From positions 412,040 to 476,039 of the forward strand of contig NZ_JAIWPT010000001.1 in the NCBI RefSeq assembly GCF_021191695.1: a stretch of 64,000 nucleotides of DNA, written 5' to 3'. Positions 28,436-37,281 of this stretch are shown here, piece after piece. Numbering within the stretch: the first letter of the stretch is position 1; each line of letters starts with the position of its first letter. Origin of the DNA: Proluteimonas luteida (GTDB lineage: Bacteria > Pseudomonadota > Gammaproteobacteria > Xanthomonadales > Xanthomonadaceae). Made by a program: the position numbers and the translations under genes. Below the pieces are notes generated by a model, which had not been told where the DNA came from, searched no databases, and worked only from the letters and a program-made list of their open reading frames with translations.

Positions 28436-29412
28436 GCGCGGCACTCCAGGTGGGCGTCGATGTCGGCGCGCGTGGGCATTGCCGCGAATGCGCCGTGGCG
28501 CTGGGTGGCGAGCGCGCCGCAGCCGGCGGCGAACGACAGCGTTGCGGCGAGCGTGTCGGGGTCGTGGACCAGCGCGTCCAGCGCGGCGGCGCCGATGCCG
28601 CGTTCGACCAGGCCATGCAGCAGGCCGGCGACGAAGGCATCGCCGGCGCCTGTGGTGTCGCGCGCGGTGACCGCGTGCACCGGGTGCTCGCCGTGCATGC
28701 CGGGCGCGTGCCAGTGCAGCGGCGCGGGCCCGTCGGTGACCACGACCAGGCGCGCGTGCGCGGCGAACAGGCGCGCGAGCACGGCGGCCTCGCCGCCGCT
28801 GCCCGCCGCCAGCCAGTCCAGTTCCGGGCGGCTGAGCTTGACCAGGTCGGCCTCGCACAGGGCCGGCCATACGCGCGCGGCGATGTCCGCGCCGGCATCC
28901 CACAGCGCGGGGCGCAGGTTCAGGTCCATGCTGACCAGCGCCCCGTGCGTGCGCGCCAGGCGCATGCCGGCCAGCGTCGCGCTGGCGGATGGTTCGCCGG
29001 TCAAGCTGTTCGAGCACACGTGGAACGCCGCGCAGCCGGTGAAATCCGCCTCGCTGAAGTGCGCCGGGGTGAACAGCAGGTCGGCGGACGGCGAGCGGTA
29101 GAAGCTGAAGCTGCGCTCGCCGCCGGGGTCGAGCTTGACGAAGGCCAGCGCGGTATTGGCCGCACCGGTGCGGTGCACGCCGGCGGTATCGACGCCGGCG
29201 GCGCGCAGTTCGTCGTGGAGGAAATCGCCGAACAGGTCCTGGCCGAGCATGCCGACGAACCGCGCCGTGCCGCCCAGGCGCGCGGTGGCGACGGCGACGT
29301 TGGCCGGCGCGCCGCCGGCGTTGCGCAGGAACGCATGCGGCGCGCCGGGCAGCTCGGGTGCGGCCAGGAAGTCGATCAGCGCCTCGCCGAAACACACCAC
29401 CGCAGCGCTCAT
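28432..29412 (-). CDS. PfkB-family sugar kinase, probable fructokinase
   Basis: 326 residues with both PfkB signatures: the Gly-rich NAGGAPANVAVATARLG (31-47) and DTTGAGDAFVAGLL (252-265) with catalytic base Asp258. FGEALIDF at the start is typical of bacterial fructokinases. It would phosphorylate fructose made by the neighbouring isomerase to fructose-6-phosphate for glycolysis. ATGA overlaps link it to the transporter upstream and the isomerase downstream. A 2-keto-3-deoxygluconate kinase is a possible alternative, but the locus logic points to fructose. Confidence 0.87.
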   Translation of the reverse strand: MSAAVVCFGEALIDFLAAPELPGAPHAFLRNAGGAPANVAVATARLGGTARFVGMLGQDLFGDFLHDELRAAGVDTAGVHRTGAANTALAFVKLDPGGERSFSFYRSPSADLLFTPAHFSEADFTGCAAFHVCSNSLTGEPSASATLAGMRLARTHGALVSMDLNLRPALWDAGADIAARVWPALCEADLVKLSRPELDWLAAGSGGEAAVLARLFAAHARLVVVTDGPAPLHWHAPGMHGEHPVHAVTARDTTGAGDAFVAGLLHGLVERGIGAAALDALVHDPDTLAATLSFAAGCGALATQRHGAFAAMPTRADIDAHLECRA

Positions 29413-30680
29413 CGCGCCACCTCCAGCGCCGCGCCGCGGCGGCTGCCGACGAAGCCGAAGAACAGGATGTACAGATAGCCCGCCGCCGGCAGCAGGAATG
29501 ACCAGCGCAGCCCGAAGATGTCCGCCAGCGCGCCCTGCGCCAACGGGATCAGCGCACCGCCGACGATCGCCATCACCAGCAGGCTCGACGCGGTGCTGGT
29601 GGCGCTGCCCATGCCGCGGATGCCGAGCGAGAAGATGGTCGGGAACATCACCGAGTTGAACAGGCCCACCGCGACCATGCTCCACAGCGCGACCTGGCCG
29701 CCGGACGCCACCGACACCAGCACCAGCGCCATCGCCGCGACCGCGAACGTGCCCAGCAGCCGTTCCGGCGCGATCACCCGCAGCAGCGCGAAGCCGATGA
29801 AGCGGCCGACCATCGCGCCGCCCCAGTAGTAGGTCACGTAGGTCGCGGCCGCGTCGTGGCCGAGCCCTGCGACATGCGGCAGGCCGAGGTAGTTGATCAG
29901 CAGGCTGCCGATCGCGACCTCGACGCCGACGTAGACGAAGATCGCCAGCACCGCGTAGCGCAGGCCCGGATGCGCGGCCAGTTCGGCCAGGCGCGGGCGC
30001 GCGGCCACCGCTTCCGGGCTGCGGTCCATCAGTCCGGGCAGGCGCAGGCGGAACATGATCGCGCCGAGCGCGAACAGCACCACGGCCAGCCCGAGGTAGG
30101 GCAGCTGCAGCGCGCGCGCCTGCGCATGCTGGTAGTCCAGCGCCTCGGCCGGCGGCAACTGCGCCAGCTCCGCCGCGCCCAGCGCGACGCCGCCGAAGAT
30201 CAGCATCGCGCCCAGCTTCGGGCCGATGGTGTGGCCCAGCGAGTTCATCGCCTGCGCCAGGTTCAGCCGGCTCGATGCCAGCCGCACCGGCCCGAGCAGG
30301 CCGACATAGGGATTGGCCGCGACCTGCAGCGTGGTGATGCCCGAGGCCAGCACGAACAGGGCGGCGAGGAACAGCGGGTACGACGGCAGCGCGGCGGCGG
30401 GCCAGAACATCAGCGCGCCGATGCCGGCCACCACCAGGCCGGCCGCCATGCCGCGCTGGTAGCCCACGCGCCCGATCAGCCAGCCGGCCGGTACCGACAT
30501 CACGAAGTACGCGCCGAAGAACGCCGACTGCACCAGCAGCGAGATCGTGTAGTTCAACGCGAACACGGTCTGGAAATGCGGGATCAGGATGTCGTTGAGG
30601 CTGGTCAGCAGGCCCCACATGAAGAACACGGTGGTGGCGATCGCCAGCGCGCGGCCGTGGGTGGTGTCGGATCGGGTCAT
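29409..30680 (-). CDS. FHS-type MFS sugar importer (FucP/GluP family)
   Basis: 423 residues with twelve predicted hydrophobic segments. The start ALAIATTVFFMWGLLTSLNDILIPHF is the hallmark of the fucose/glucose/galactose:H+ symporter family, and LQVAANPYVGLLGP with NLAQAMNSLGHTIGPKLG is equally characteristic. It should import a free hexose; mannose (and perhaps fructose) is inferred from the operon. The gene overlaps both the regulator and the kinase by ATGA. Confidence 0.92.
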   Translation of the reverse strand: MTRSDTTHGRALAIATTVFFMWGLLTSLNDILIPHFQTVFALNYTISLLVQSAFFGAYFVMSVPAGWLIGRVGYQRGMAAGLVVAGIGALMFWPAAALPSYPLFLAALFVLASGITTLQVAANPYVGLLGPVRLASSRLNLAQAMNSLGHTIGPKLGAMLIFGGVALGAAELAQLPPAEALDYQHAQARALQLPYLGLAVVLFALGAIMFRLRLPGLMDRSPEAVAARPRLAELAAHPGLRYAVLAIFVYVGVEVAIGSLLINYLGLPHVAGLGHDAAATYVTYYWGGAMVGRFIGFALLRVIAPERLLGTFAVAAMALVLVSVASGGQVALWSMVAVGLFNSVMFPTIFSLGIRGMGSATSTASSLLVMAIVGGALIPLAQGALADIFGLRWSFLLPAAGYLYILFFGFVGSRRGAALEVAR

Positions 30681-31747
30681 GGCGTCGGCGGGCTCGTCGG
30701 CGGGGCGCTGGGAGGCGGTGGCGGGGATGCGCTGCTGGCGCGGACCGCCAGTTGCACGGGGTGGACGACGCGCGCCGGCGGCGCATCGGGAACGCGCGCG
30801 CGCGCCAGCACCATCGTCGCGGCCTGGCGGCCACGGGCGCGCGGGTCGGTGGCGACGGTGGTCAGCGGCGGCACGCTGACGGCAGCTTCGGGAATGTCGT
30901 CGAAACCGGTGACCGCGAAATCATCGCCGGCGCGCAGGCCACGGGCCGCCAGGCCGAGCATCAGGCCGAGCGCGACCGCGTCGTTGTAGCAGACCGCCGC
31001 GGTCGGCGCCGGATCGCGCGCGAACAGCGCACCGGCCTGGGCTGCGGCCTGCAGCCGGGTCGGCGCGCATTCGATCCGCCAGCGCGGTTCGGCCGCAAGC
31101 CCCGCATCGGCCAGCGCCCGGGCATAGCCTTCCCGGCGCTGCCGGCACGAACTCGAGCCCGCATGCCCACCGTAGAAGGCGATGCGGGTATGCCCGCGCG
31201 CGATCAGCTGCGCGGTGGCCAGCCGCGCGCCCTCGACGTTGTCGGTGCCGAGGAAGTCGCAGTCGGCGCCGTCGACGTCGCGGTTGAACAGCAGCAGTGG
31301 CGTGTGCAGGCCGACCGCCTGGCGCAGGTCGTCCAGCGATGTGCCTTCGGCCGGCGACAGGATCAGCCCGGCCGGACCGTGCTCGACCAGCGAGGCCAGC
31401 ACGGCGCGCTGGCGCTCGACCGACTCGCCGGTGCTGCCCAGCAGCATCACGCAGCCGGCATCGGCAAGCGCCTCGTCGACGCCGGCCGCGAACTCGGCGA
31501 AGAACGGATTCGACAGGTCGTTGACCACCAGCGCCACGCTGCTGGAGGTGTTGCGCCGCAGGTTGGCCGCGCCGCGGTTGTAGACGTAGCCCTGGCGACG
31601 GATTTCCGCCTCGACCCGGGTCCGCGTGGCCGCACCGACCATGGGACTGCCGCTGAGCACCAGCGACACGGTCGCGCGCGACACGCCGCAGGCCTGGGCG
31701 ATGTCGGCAAGGGTGATGCGGCGCCGGCTGGGGCTGCGCTGGGGCAT
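30677..31747 (-). CDS. LacI-family repressor of the mannose locus
   Basis: 356 residues. Helix-turn-helix at about 11-32 (ITLADIAQACGVSRATVSLVLSG), hinge helix near 50-60, and a periplasmic-binding-protein-like sugar domain to about 335 (VALVVNDLSNPFFAEFAAG, AVTGFDDIPEA). The tail is Pro-rich. First gene of the six-gene minus-strand operon and divergent from the second GH92 gene. A perfect 16-base palindrome lies 3 bases before its start and another sits upstream of the divergent gene, so it probably represses both. The ATG has no clear Shine-Dalgarno; no better start is available. Confidence 0.92.
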   Translation of the reverse strand: MPQRSPSRRRITLADIAQACGVSRATVSLVLSGSPMVGAATRTRVEAEIRRQGYVYNRGAANLRRNTSSSVALVVNDLSNPFFAEFAAGVDEALADAGCVMLLGSTGESVERQRAVLASLVEHGPAGLILSPAEGTSLDDLRQAVGLHTPLLLFNRDVDGADCDFLGTDNVEGARLATAQLIARGHTRIAFYGGHAGSSSCRQRREGYARALADAGLAAEPRWRIECAPTRLQAAAQAGALFARDPAPTAAVCYNDAVALGLMLGLAARGLRAGDDFAVTGFDDIPEAAVSVPPLTTVATDPRARGRQAATMVLARARVPDAPPARVVHPVQLAVRASSASPPPPPSAPPTSPPTP

Positions 31748-31750
31748 TGA

Positions 31751-31766
31751 TTTGAATCGATTCAAA
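31751..31766. promoter_or_regulatory. LacI-type operator O1 at the regulator start
   Basis: Perfect palindrome TTTGAATCGATTCAAA with the central CG typical of LacI-family sites, 3 bases upstream of the lacI-type gene ATG. Binding there would give autorepression of the whole minus-strand operon. Confidence 0.88.
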
Positions 31767-31851
31767 CGAGCGCGAATCGTGCCTGCTGCACCGGATTCCA
31801 GCAATCGTGCAGCGCAGCATGCGCGCTGGTCGCAGTGTGCTAGCGTTCCGA

Positions 31852-31867
31852 TTTGAATCGATTCAAA
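31852..31867. promoter_or_regulatory. LacI-type operator O2 before the divergent GH92 gene
   Basis: Identical 16-base palindrome to O1, 14 bases upstream of the GH92 ATG and just before its GGGAG ribosome-binding site. Centre-to-centre distance from O1 is 101 bases, which would allow looping by a tetrameric regulator. Confidence 0.88.
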
Positions 31868-31881
31868 CCGGGAGTCGCCAC

Positions 31882-34275
31882 ATGTCCGTTCCGTCCACGT
31901 CGCCGCGCAGCACGGCGTCCCTGGCGCTGTGCGCACTCGCGCTCGCCGCCGCGCTGCCGCTCGTCGCCCATGCGCGTTCCGGGGAAGCGGCCTATGCCGC
32001 CGCCGACCCGATGGTCGGCACCGGCGGGGAAGGCCATACCTTCCCGGGGGCGACGGTGCCGTTCGGCATGATCCAGCTGAGCCCGGACACGCGCACCGCG
32101 CATTTCCGCAAGAGCTACGACTGGGCCGCGGGCTACCGCCATGGCGACCGCAGCATCGTCGGTTTCTCGCACACGCATTTCTCGGGCAGCGGCCACTCCG
32201 ATCTCGGCGACGTGCTGTTGATGCCGATCGCCGGCGACGTCGAACTGCGCCCCGGCGACATCGACGAGGCCGGCAACAAGACCGGCCCCGGCTACCGCTC
32301 CGCCTTCAGCCACGACCGCGAACAGGCGCGTCCCGGCTATTACGCGGTGACGCTGGACGACTACGACATCCGCGCCGAGCTCACGGTCAACCCGCGGGTC
32401 GGCCTGCACCGCTACACGTTCCCGAAAGACAGGCCGGCGCACGTGTTGCTGGACCTGCGCCACAGCATCTACGACTACGACGGCAAGGTGCTGTGGTCGC
32501 GCATCCGTGTGCGCCCGGACGGCACCGTGACCGGTTTCCGCGAGACCCGCGGCTGGGCACCGGGCCGGCAGCTGTACTTCGCGATGCGCTTCTCCGAGGC
32601 GCCGGCCGCGCACGCACTGCACAACCGCGAGGACCCGCCCAGCGAGTACAAGGGCTTCGCCACCCCGGCCAGCGGCGACCCGGGTGCCCGCGCGCAGATC
32701 GAGGGCCGCGACCTGGCCGCGGTGTTCGATTTCGGCGACCTGCAGGACCGGCCCCTGCTGGTGAAAGTGGCCATCTCCACCGTCAGCGAGGACGGCGCGG
32801 TCGGCAACCTCGATGCCGACATGCCGGGCTGGGATTTCGACGCGACCCGTGCACAGGCACAGACCACCTGGACCGAGGCGCTGGGAATGCTGCAGATCGA
32901 GGCTTCGGAGGACATGCGCCGCAACCTCTACACCGCGCTCTACCACGCCTTGCAGGCGCCGAGCCTGGCGATGGACGCCGACGGCCGCTACCGCGGATCC
33001 GACAACGCGGTGCACCAGGCCGACGGCTTCACCTTTCACTCGACGTTCTCGCTGTGGGACACGTTCCGCGCCCTGCACCCGCTGCTGACCATCGTCCAGC
33101 CCGAGCAGCGCAATGCCGATTTCGTCAACTCGCTGATCGCCGCGCGCGAGCACAGCCCCTACGGCATCCTGCCGGTGTGGTCGTTCCACGGCCTAGAGAC
33201 GTGGTGCATGATCGGCTACCACGCGGTGCCGGTGATCTCCGACGCCATCGTCAAGGGCATCGGTGGCTTTTCCACCGAGCGGGCCATGGCGGCGATGACC
33301 GCCAGCGCCGAGTACGCGCCCTACGGAGGGCTGGGTGACTACATGCGGCTCGGCTACGTGCCGATCGACCGAGAGGGCGAGGGCGCGTCGAAGACCCTCG
33401 AGTACGCCTACGACGACTGGGCGCTGAGCCGCGCCGCGCGCGTGCTCGGCGAGGACGCGATCGCCGAGCGCTACGAGGCGCGCGCGCAGAACTACCGCAA
33501 CATCTTCGATCCCGTGACCGGTTTCTCGCGCGCGAAGAACGCCGATGGCAGCTTCCGCGAGCCCTTCGATCCCAACGCCTCGGGCTACGGCACCGACTAC
33601 ACCGAAGGCAATGCCTGGCAGTCGTCGTGGTTCGTACCGCAGGACGTCGCCGGGCTGATCGGGCTGATGGGCGGCGACCAGGCGATGGTCGACCGCCTCG
33701 ACGAGATCTTCGAGGCCGATGTCGATCCGGCGATCTTCGACCACATGGAGGACATCTCCGGCCTGATCGGCCAGTACGCGCACGGCAACGAGCCCAGCCA
33801 CCACGTGGCCTATCTCTATTCCTATGCCGGCCAGCCCTGGCGCACCCAGGAGCGCCTGAAGCAGATCGTCGACACGCAATACGCGCCGACGCCCGACGGC
33901 CTGGTCGGCAACGACGATCTCGGCCAGATGTCGGCCTGGCTGCTGTTCACCGCGCTGGGCTTCTACCCGGTGGCGCCGGGCAGCAACGAGTACGTCATCG
34001 GCCGCCCGTTCGTGGAATCGGCGACGCTCGATCTGCCCAACGGCAACCGTTTCTCGATCACGGTAGAGGGGTTGGACGACGCCCATCCCTACATCGGCGA
34101 GGTCACCCTCGACGGTGCGCCGCTGGAGCGCGGCGTGCTGCGCCACGAGGCGCTGATGGCCGGTGGCGAACTGCGCTTCCGCATGCAGGCCGAACCCAAC
34201 CGCGACTGGGCCACCGCTCCGGCCGCGCGCCCGTTCTCGATGAGCACGGAAACGGGCACGCAGCCCGCGCAGTAG
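31882..34275 (+). CDS. Exported GH92 alpha-mannosidase
   Basis: 797 residues, the standard GH92 size. A signal peptide ends PLVAHA. The N-terminal beta-sandwich opens DPMVGTGGEGHTFPGATVPFGM; the catalytic half has HGNEPSHHVAYLYSYAGQPW and GNDDLGQMSAWLLFTALGFYP, the family motifs holding the calcium and acid/base residues. It lacks the additional N- and C-terminal domains of the GH92 at 23766-27170, so the two enzymes may act on different linkages or hold different places in the cell. GGGAG seven bases before ATG sets the start. Divergent from the mannose operon and under operator O2. Confidence 0.94.
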   Translation: MSVPSTSPRSTASLALCALALAAALPLVAHARSGEAAYAAADPMVGTGGEGHTFPGATVPFGMIQLSPDTRTAHFRKSYDWAAGYRHGDRSIVGFSHTHFSGSGHSDLGDVLLMPIAGDVELRPGDIDEAGNKTGPGYRSAFSHDREQARPGYYAVTLDDYDIRAELTVNPRVGLHRYTFPKDRPAHVLLDLRHSIYDYDGKVLWSRIRVRPDGTVTGFRETRGWAPGRQLYFAMRFSEAPAAHALHNREDPPSEYKGFATPASGDPGARAQIEGRDLAAVFDFGDLQDRPLLVKVAISTVSEDGAVGNLDADMPGWDFDATRAQAQTTWTEALGMLQIEASEDMRRNLYTALYHALQAPSLAMDADGRYRGSDNAVHQADGFTFHSTFSLWDTFRALHPLLTIVQPEQRNADFVNSLIAAREHSPYGILPVWSFHGLETWCMIGYHAVPVISDAIVKGIGGFSTERAMAAMTASAEYAPYGGLGDYMRLGYVPIDREGEGASKTLEYAYDDWALSRAARVLGEDAIAERYEARAQNYRNIFDPVTGFSRAKNADGSFREPFDPNASGYGTDYTEGNAWQSSWFVPQDVAGLIGLMGGDQAMVDRLDEIFEADVDPAIFDHMEDISGLIGQYAHGNEPSHHVAYLYSYAGQPWRTQERLKQIVDTQYAPTPDGLVGNDDLGQMSAWLLFTALGFYPVAPGSNEYVIGRPFVESATLDLPNGNRFSITVEGLDDAHPYIGEVTLDGAPLERGVLRHEALMAGGELRFRMQAEPNRDWATAPAARPFSMSTETGTQPAQ

Positions 34276-34283
34276 CCCGGATT

Positions 34284-34317
34284 GCGACGGCCCGATCGCG
34301 GCGCCTCGGGCCGTCGC
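34284..34317. terminator. Hairpin between convergent GH92 and TraB-family genes
   Basis: Perfect 12-base stem GCGACGGCCCGA / TCGGGCCGTCGC (34284-34295 and 34306-34317) with a 10-base loop, 8 bases after the GH92 stop and 16 before the convergent stop. No T-tract; a bidirectional transcript end or stabiliser is likely. Confidence 0.65.
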
Positions 34318-34333
34318 CCGCGGTTGCGCGCGG

Positions 34334-35542
34334 TCAGTTGAACAGCTTGCCGAAGATCCGCAACCCGGCGATCCACACGCCGGCGCTGGAGCCGATGTTG
34401 GTCAGGATGAAGTTGAGGATCGTCCGCGACACCCGGTTGCGGTACCAGCCCTTGAACGTCTGCGCGTCGTCGCGCAGCGACAGGAAATCGCCGTAGGCCG
34501 GCTTGCGCATCTGCACTTCGACCAGCGCACTGAACAGTCCCGGCGACACGCCCGGCGGCCGGAAGGGTTTCAGCGGGGCGGCGATCGCGGACGCCAGCAC
34601 GCTCAACGGGTGGCCTGCGGCGCAGATCGTGCCCAGCGCGGCGAAGCCGGCGGTGTAGAACACCCACTGCCCGAGCAGTTGCGCGCCCACCGCGGCGCCG
34701 CCCTGCCAGAAGCCCCAGGTGATCGCACCGAGGATCAGCACCATCAGCAGGGTGGTGACCCACGGGAAGCGGCTCCTGGCAACGACGAATTCCAGCTGCT
34801 CGCGCAGTTCGCCCGGTGCCTCCACGTCTTCCTGCAGGTGCCGGGCCAGCCCGGCCAGATGCCCGGCGCCGACGACCGCCAGCACTTCCCTGGCGCCGTC
34901 GGGCACCTCGCGCAGGCGCGCGGCCATGTAGCGGTCGCGCTCGGCGATCACGCACTCGTACAGCGCGGGGCTGCCCTGCGCGAACTCGCCGAAGCTGGAC
35001 TCGAGCATGTCGCCCTGCTTGAGCTTCTCGATCTCGTCCTCGCCCATCTCCTCGGTGGTCAGCAGGCCGCCGAGCAGGTTGCCGCCGAGCTTGAGCCGGC
35101 CGAAGAAGCCCAGACGGCCGGAGGCGCGCTTGAAGGTCAGGCCGACGTCGCGGTCGATCAGTTCAAGCGCCAGGCCGCGCTCGTTGGCCAGCGCCACCGC
35201 GCGCTTGAGCTCGGCGCCCGGCTCGATGCCGAGCTGTTCGGCCAGCCGGCGCTGGTAGGCCGCAAGCGCCAGGTTGGCCGCGAACAGCGCGACCCGGCCC
35301 TTGCGGATCACGTCGACCAGGTTGAGCTTGGCCAGCGCGTCGGGATCGCTGAGCGCCTGCAGCCGCTGCGCGTCCAGTTCCACCGCGACGGTGTCGAAGT
35401 CACCGCTCTGGATCGCGTCCTCGACCGCGTCGACGCTGGTCCTGGAGATGTGCGCCGTGCCCAGCAGGGTGTAACGGACGCCGTCGCGCTCGACGATCGC
35501 GTGCGGCTGGTTCTGCCAGAGGGGAATCGCGGATTCGGTCAT
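34334..35542 (-). CDS. TraB/PrgY-family membrane protein
   Basis: 402 residues. The N-terminal TraB domain has LLGTAHIS (27-34), VAVELDAQRL and VVGAGHLAGL, the conserved His/Glu sites of the family. The C-terminal 150 residues have two or three membrane segments (about 255-275 and 280-300, then a hydrophobic end). Enterococcal members shut down pheromone activity and a protease-like role has been proposed for the fold, but bacterial housekeeping members lack a known function. Stand-alone gene; same direction as the hydrolase/tetR unit upstream. Confidence 0.85.
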   Translation of the reverse strand: MTESAIPLWQNQPHAIVERDGVRYTLLGTAHISRTSVDAVEDAIQSGDFDTVAVELDAQRLQALSDPDALAKLNLVDVIRKGRVALFAANLALAAYQRRLAEQLGIEPGAELKRAVALANERGLALELIDRDVGLTFKRASGRLGFFGRLKLGGNLLGGLLTTEEMGEDEIEKLKQGDMLESSFGEFAQGSPALYECVIAERDRYMAARLREVPDGAREVLAVVGAGHLAGLARHLQEDVEAPGELREQLEFVVARSRFPWVTTLLMVLILGAITWGFWQGGAAVGAQLLGQWVFYTAGFAALGTICAAGHPLSVLASAIAAPLKPFRPPGVSPGLFSALVEVQMRKPAYGDFLSLRDDAQTFKGWYRNRVSRTILNFILTNIGSSAGVWIAGLRIFGKLFN

Positions 35543-35663
35543 GGTATCCCGTGAAGGAGGTTGGACAGGCGGGATACGGGCGGCCGCGGGCGAAGTCGTG
35601 CCGCTCCGGCTTCAGGCGCGCATGCCGCGATCGCCGATGATGGCCGCGCAGGATAATCGCTCC

Positions 35664-35693
35664 GGCCTGCCGCCGGCAAAGCGACGGCAGGCC
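35664..35693 (-). terminator. Hairpin after the alpha/beta hydrolase gene
   Basis: Nine-base stem GGCCTGCCG / CGGCAGGCC (35664-35672 and 35685-35693), ending 6 bases from the hydrolase stop codon. No T-run follows, so it may stop decay rather than end transcription. Confidence 0.5.
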
Positions 35694-35699
35694 ATGCGT

Positions 35700-36581
35700 T
35701 CAGGCGAAGCCGCGTGGCAGGTCGGGCGAGGAGACGATGCGCGCGCCCACGTCCTGTCCGGCCAGGAAGCGCAGGCTGGCGACGATCACCGCCTCGTCGT
35801 CGAGGATGCGGTTGTGTCCGAGTCCGCGCGTGGTCAGCAGGCGCGCCTGCGTCCAGAAGCGGGCGTAGCGTTCCCCTTCGCCCCATGGCACCTCGCGGTC
35901 CTCGAGATCGTGCACGATCAGCGCCGGTCGTCCGATGCCTGGTACCGCGTGCTGTGCCTGCAGATCCCGAAGCGCGACGCCGGTGCGGCGCTCGAACAAC
36001 GCCAGCATCTGCCGGCACAGGTGCGCGGGCAGGCCGACGTGGCGCGCGAACCGGAACGACGCATCCACGGGATCGGCCGCCGGCGCGATCAGCACCGCGC
36101 GCCGTGCGGCAAGTCCGCGCGCCAGCGCCAGCGCGGCCGCGGCGCCGCCCAGCGAATGGCCGACCAGCGCGGCGGCGGGGCCGAAACGCTCCCCGACCGC
36201 CAGCAGGGTGTCGGCGAACACCGGCAGGTTGCCGCGCCGGCCGGAGCTGTGGCCGTGGGCGGGCTGGTCGAAGGCGACGGCCGCGTATCCGGCGTCCTGC
36301 AGTCGCCTGGCCCATCCGGCGAAACGCGTGCCGTGGCTGGACCAGCCGTGGGCGAGGAGGACGTAGGGCTGCCGCTGCGGGTCGCCCCAAGCATAGGTCC
36401 GGATGCGCTCGCCGCCGTGTCCGAATTCCGATTCGGCGGCGCCATGGCCGGATGCGGATGCCTGGACGGCACGGATACGGCTCGAGGGCAGGGGCGTCGC
36501 GAACAGGTCGTAGGCACGCCGCACCGTGGCCTGCGGCCTGAACAGGCCTCCGATGCGGAAGCGGGTGCGCAACAATGTCAT
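35700..36581 (-). CDS. Alpha/beta hydrolase under TetR control
   Basis: 293 residues. The fold is clear: oxyanion-type VLLAHGWSSHGTRF, nucleophile Ser143 in LVGHSLGGAAAAL, an acid in VHDLEDREVPWGEG and the His of TRGLGHNRIL. The substrate is unknown. ATG at 36581 is preferred: a GATATT box lies seven bases before it and the TetR site lies next to that, giving a probably leaderless transcript. A start at 36632 has a better ribosome-binding sequence (AGAGG) and could be used when the gene is read through from tetR, adding 17 residues. Transcribed in the same direction as, and 75 bases after, its likely regulator. Confidence 0.85.
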   Translation of the reverse strand: MTLLRTRFRIGGLFRPQATVRRAYDLFATPLPSSRIRAVQASASGHGAAESEFGHGGERIRTYAWGDPQRQPYVLLAHGWSSHGTRFAGWARRLQDAGYAAVAFDQPAHGHSSGRRGNLPVFADTLLAVGERFGPAAALVGHSLGGAAAALALARGLAARRAVLIAPAADPVDASFRFARHVGLPAHLCRQMLALFERRTGVALRDLQAQHAVPGIGRPALIVHDLEDREVPWGEGERYARFWTQARLLTTRGLGHNRILDDEAVIVASLRFLAGQDVGARIVSSPDLPRGFA

Positions 36582-36588
36582 TCCTGAA

Positions 36589-36607
36589 AATATCCGAACG
36601 TTCGTGC
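36589..36607 (-). promoter_or_regulatory. TetR operator and -10 of the hydrolase gene
   Basis: On the minus strand GCACGAACGTTC (36607-36596) abuts CG and then GATATT (36594-36589), which is 7 bases from ATG 36581. The element GCACG-NN-CGTTC is repeated, in opposite orientation, in the tetR promoter at 37288-37299. Confidence 0.6.
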
Positions 36608-36656
36608 TAATTTCGGGGCGCAAGACGGGCATGGCGAACCTCTGCAGGGGGGAATT

Positions 36657-37274
36657 TCAGCCCGGGTGGGCGCGGGAGGCGGCGTCGATCAGGCGTGCGA
36701 AGGCGGTCCGGGCACGCTCCGCCGAGGCCTCGTAACCGAACAGTCCGGCATCGTGGTGCACGGCGAGCATCAGGCCGTAGATCTCGAACGCGACCTGTTC
36801 CGGATCGGTGCCCGGCAGCAGTTCGCCGCTGTCGATGGCCAGGCCGATCGCGCGCGCGAGTTCCTGGCGCCAGCGGGTCTCATGGGCGACCAGGCGGTCG
36901 CGCTGGGGGCCGGGACGGTCGTCGTATTCGCTGGCCGCGGCCAGGAACAGGCAACCGCCGTCCTCGTCGTGGCGCACCCAGTCGAGCCAGGCCGAGAAGA
37001 TCGCACGCAGTCGCGGCAACCCGCGGCGCGCCTTCAGCGCCGGCAGCATCACCTGCCCGACGAACCGCTGGCCGGCATGGTCGAGCACGGCCAGTTGCAG
37101 GTCCTCGCGCGAACCGAAGTGCGCGAACACACCGCTCTTGGACATGCCGACCTGTCCGGCGAGGCTACCGATGGTCAACCCCTCGAGGCCATGGACGCAG
37201 GCCAGCGCATAGGCGCGGTCGAGGATGGCCTCGCGCGTGGTGGCGCCCTTGCTGGCAGAGGGTGACGTCGGCAT
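36657..37274 (-). CDS. TetR/AcrR-family regulator
   Basis: 205 residues. N-terminal helix-turn-helix at about 12-58 (REAILDRAYALACVHGLEGLTIGSLAGQVGMSKSGVFAHFGSRE is the family pattern, split here: LTIGSLAGQVGMSKSGVFAHF). The C-terminal ligand domain is helical, with LFLAAASEYDDRPGP. ATG at 37274 fits the family start; the open frame extends to 37310 but would include the promoter. It has a strong promoter with a possible operator in the spacer, so it probably represses itself and the downstream hydrolase. Ligand unknown. Confidence 0.9.
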   Translation of the reverse strand: MPTSPSASKGATTREAILDRAYALACVHGLEGLTIGSLAGQVGMSKSGVFAHFGSREDLQLAVLDHAGQRFVGQVMLPALKARRGLPRLRAIFSAWLDWVRHDEDGGCLFLAAASEYDDRPGPQRDRLVAHETRWRQELARAIGLAIDSGELLPGTDPEQVAFEIYGLMLAVHHDAGLFGYEASAERARTAFARLIDAASRAHPG

Positions 37275-37281
37275 GCGTCCA

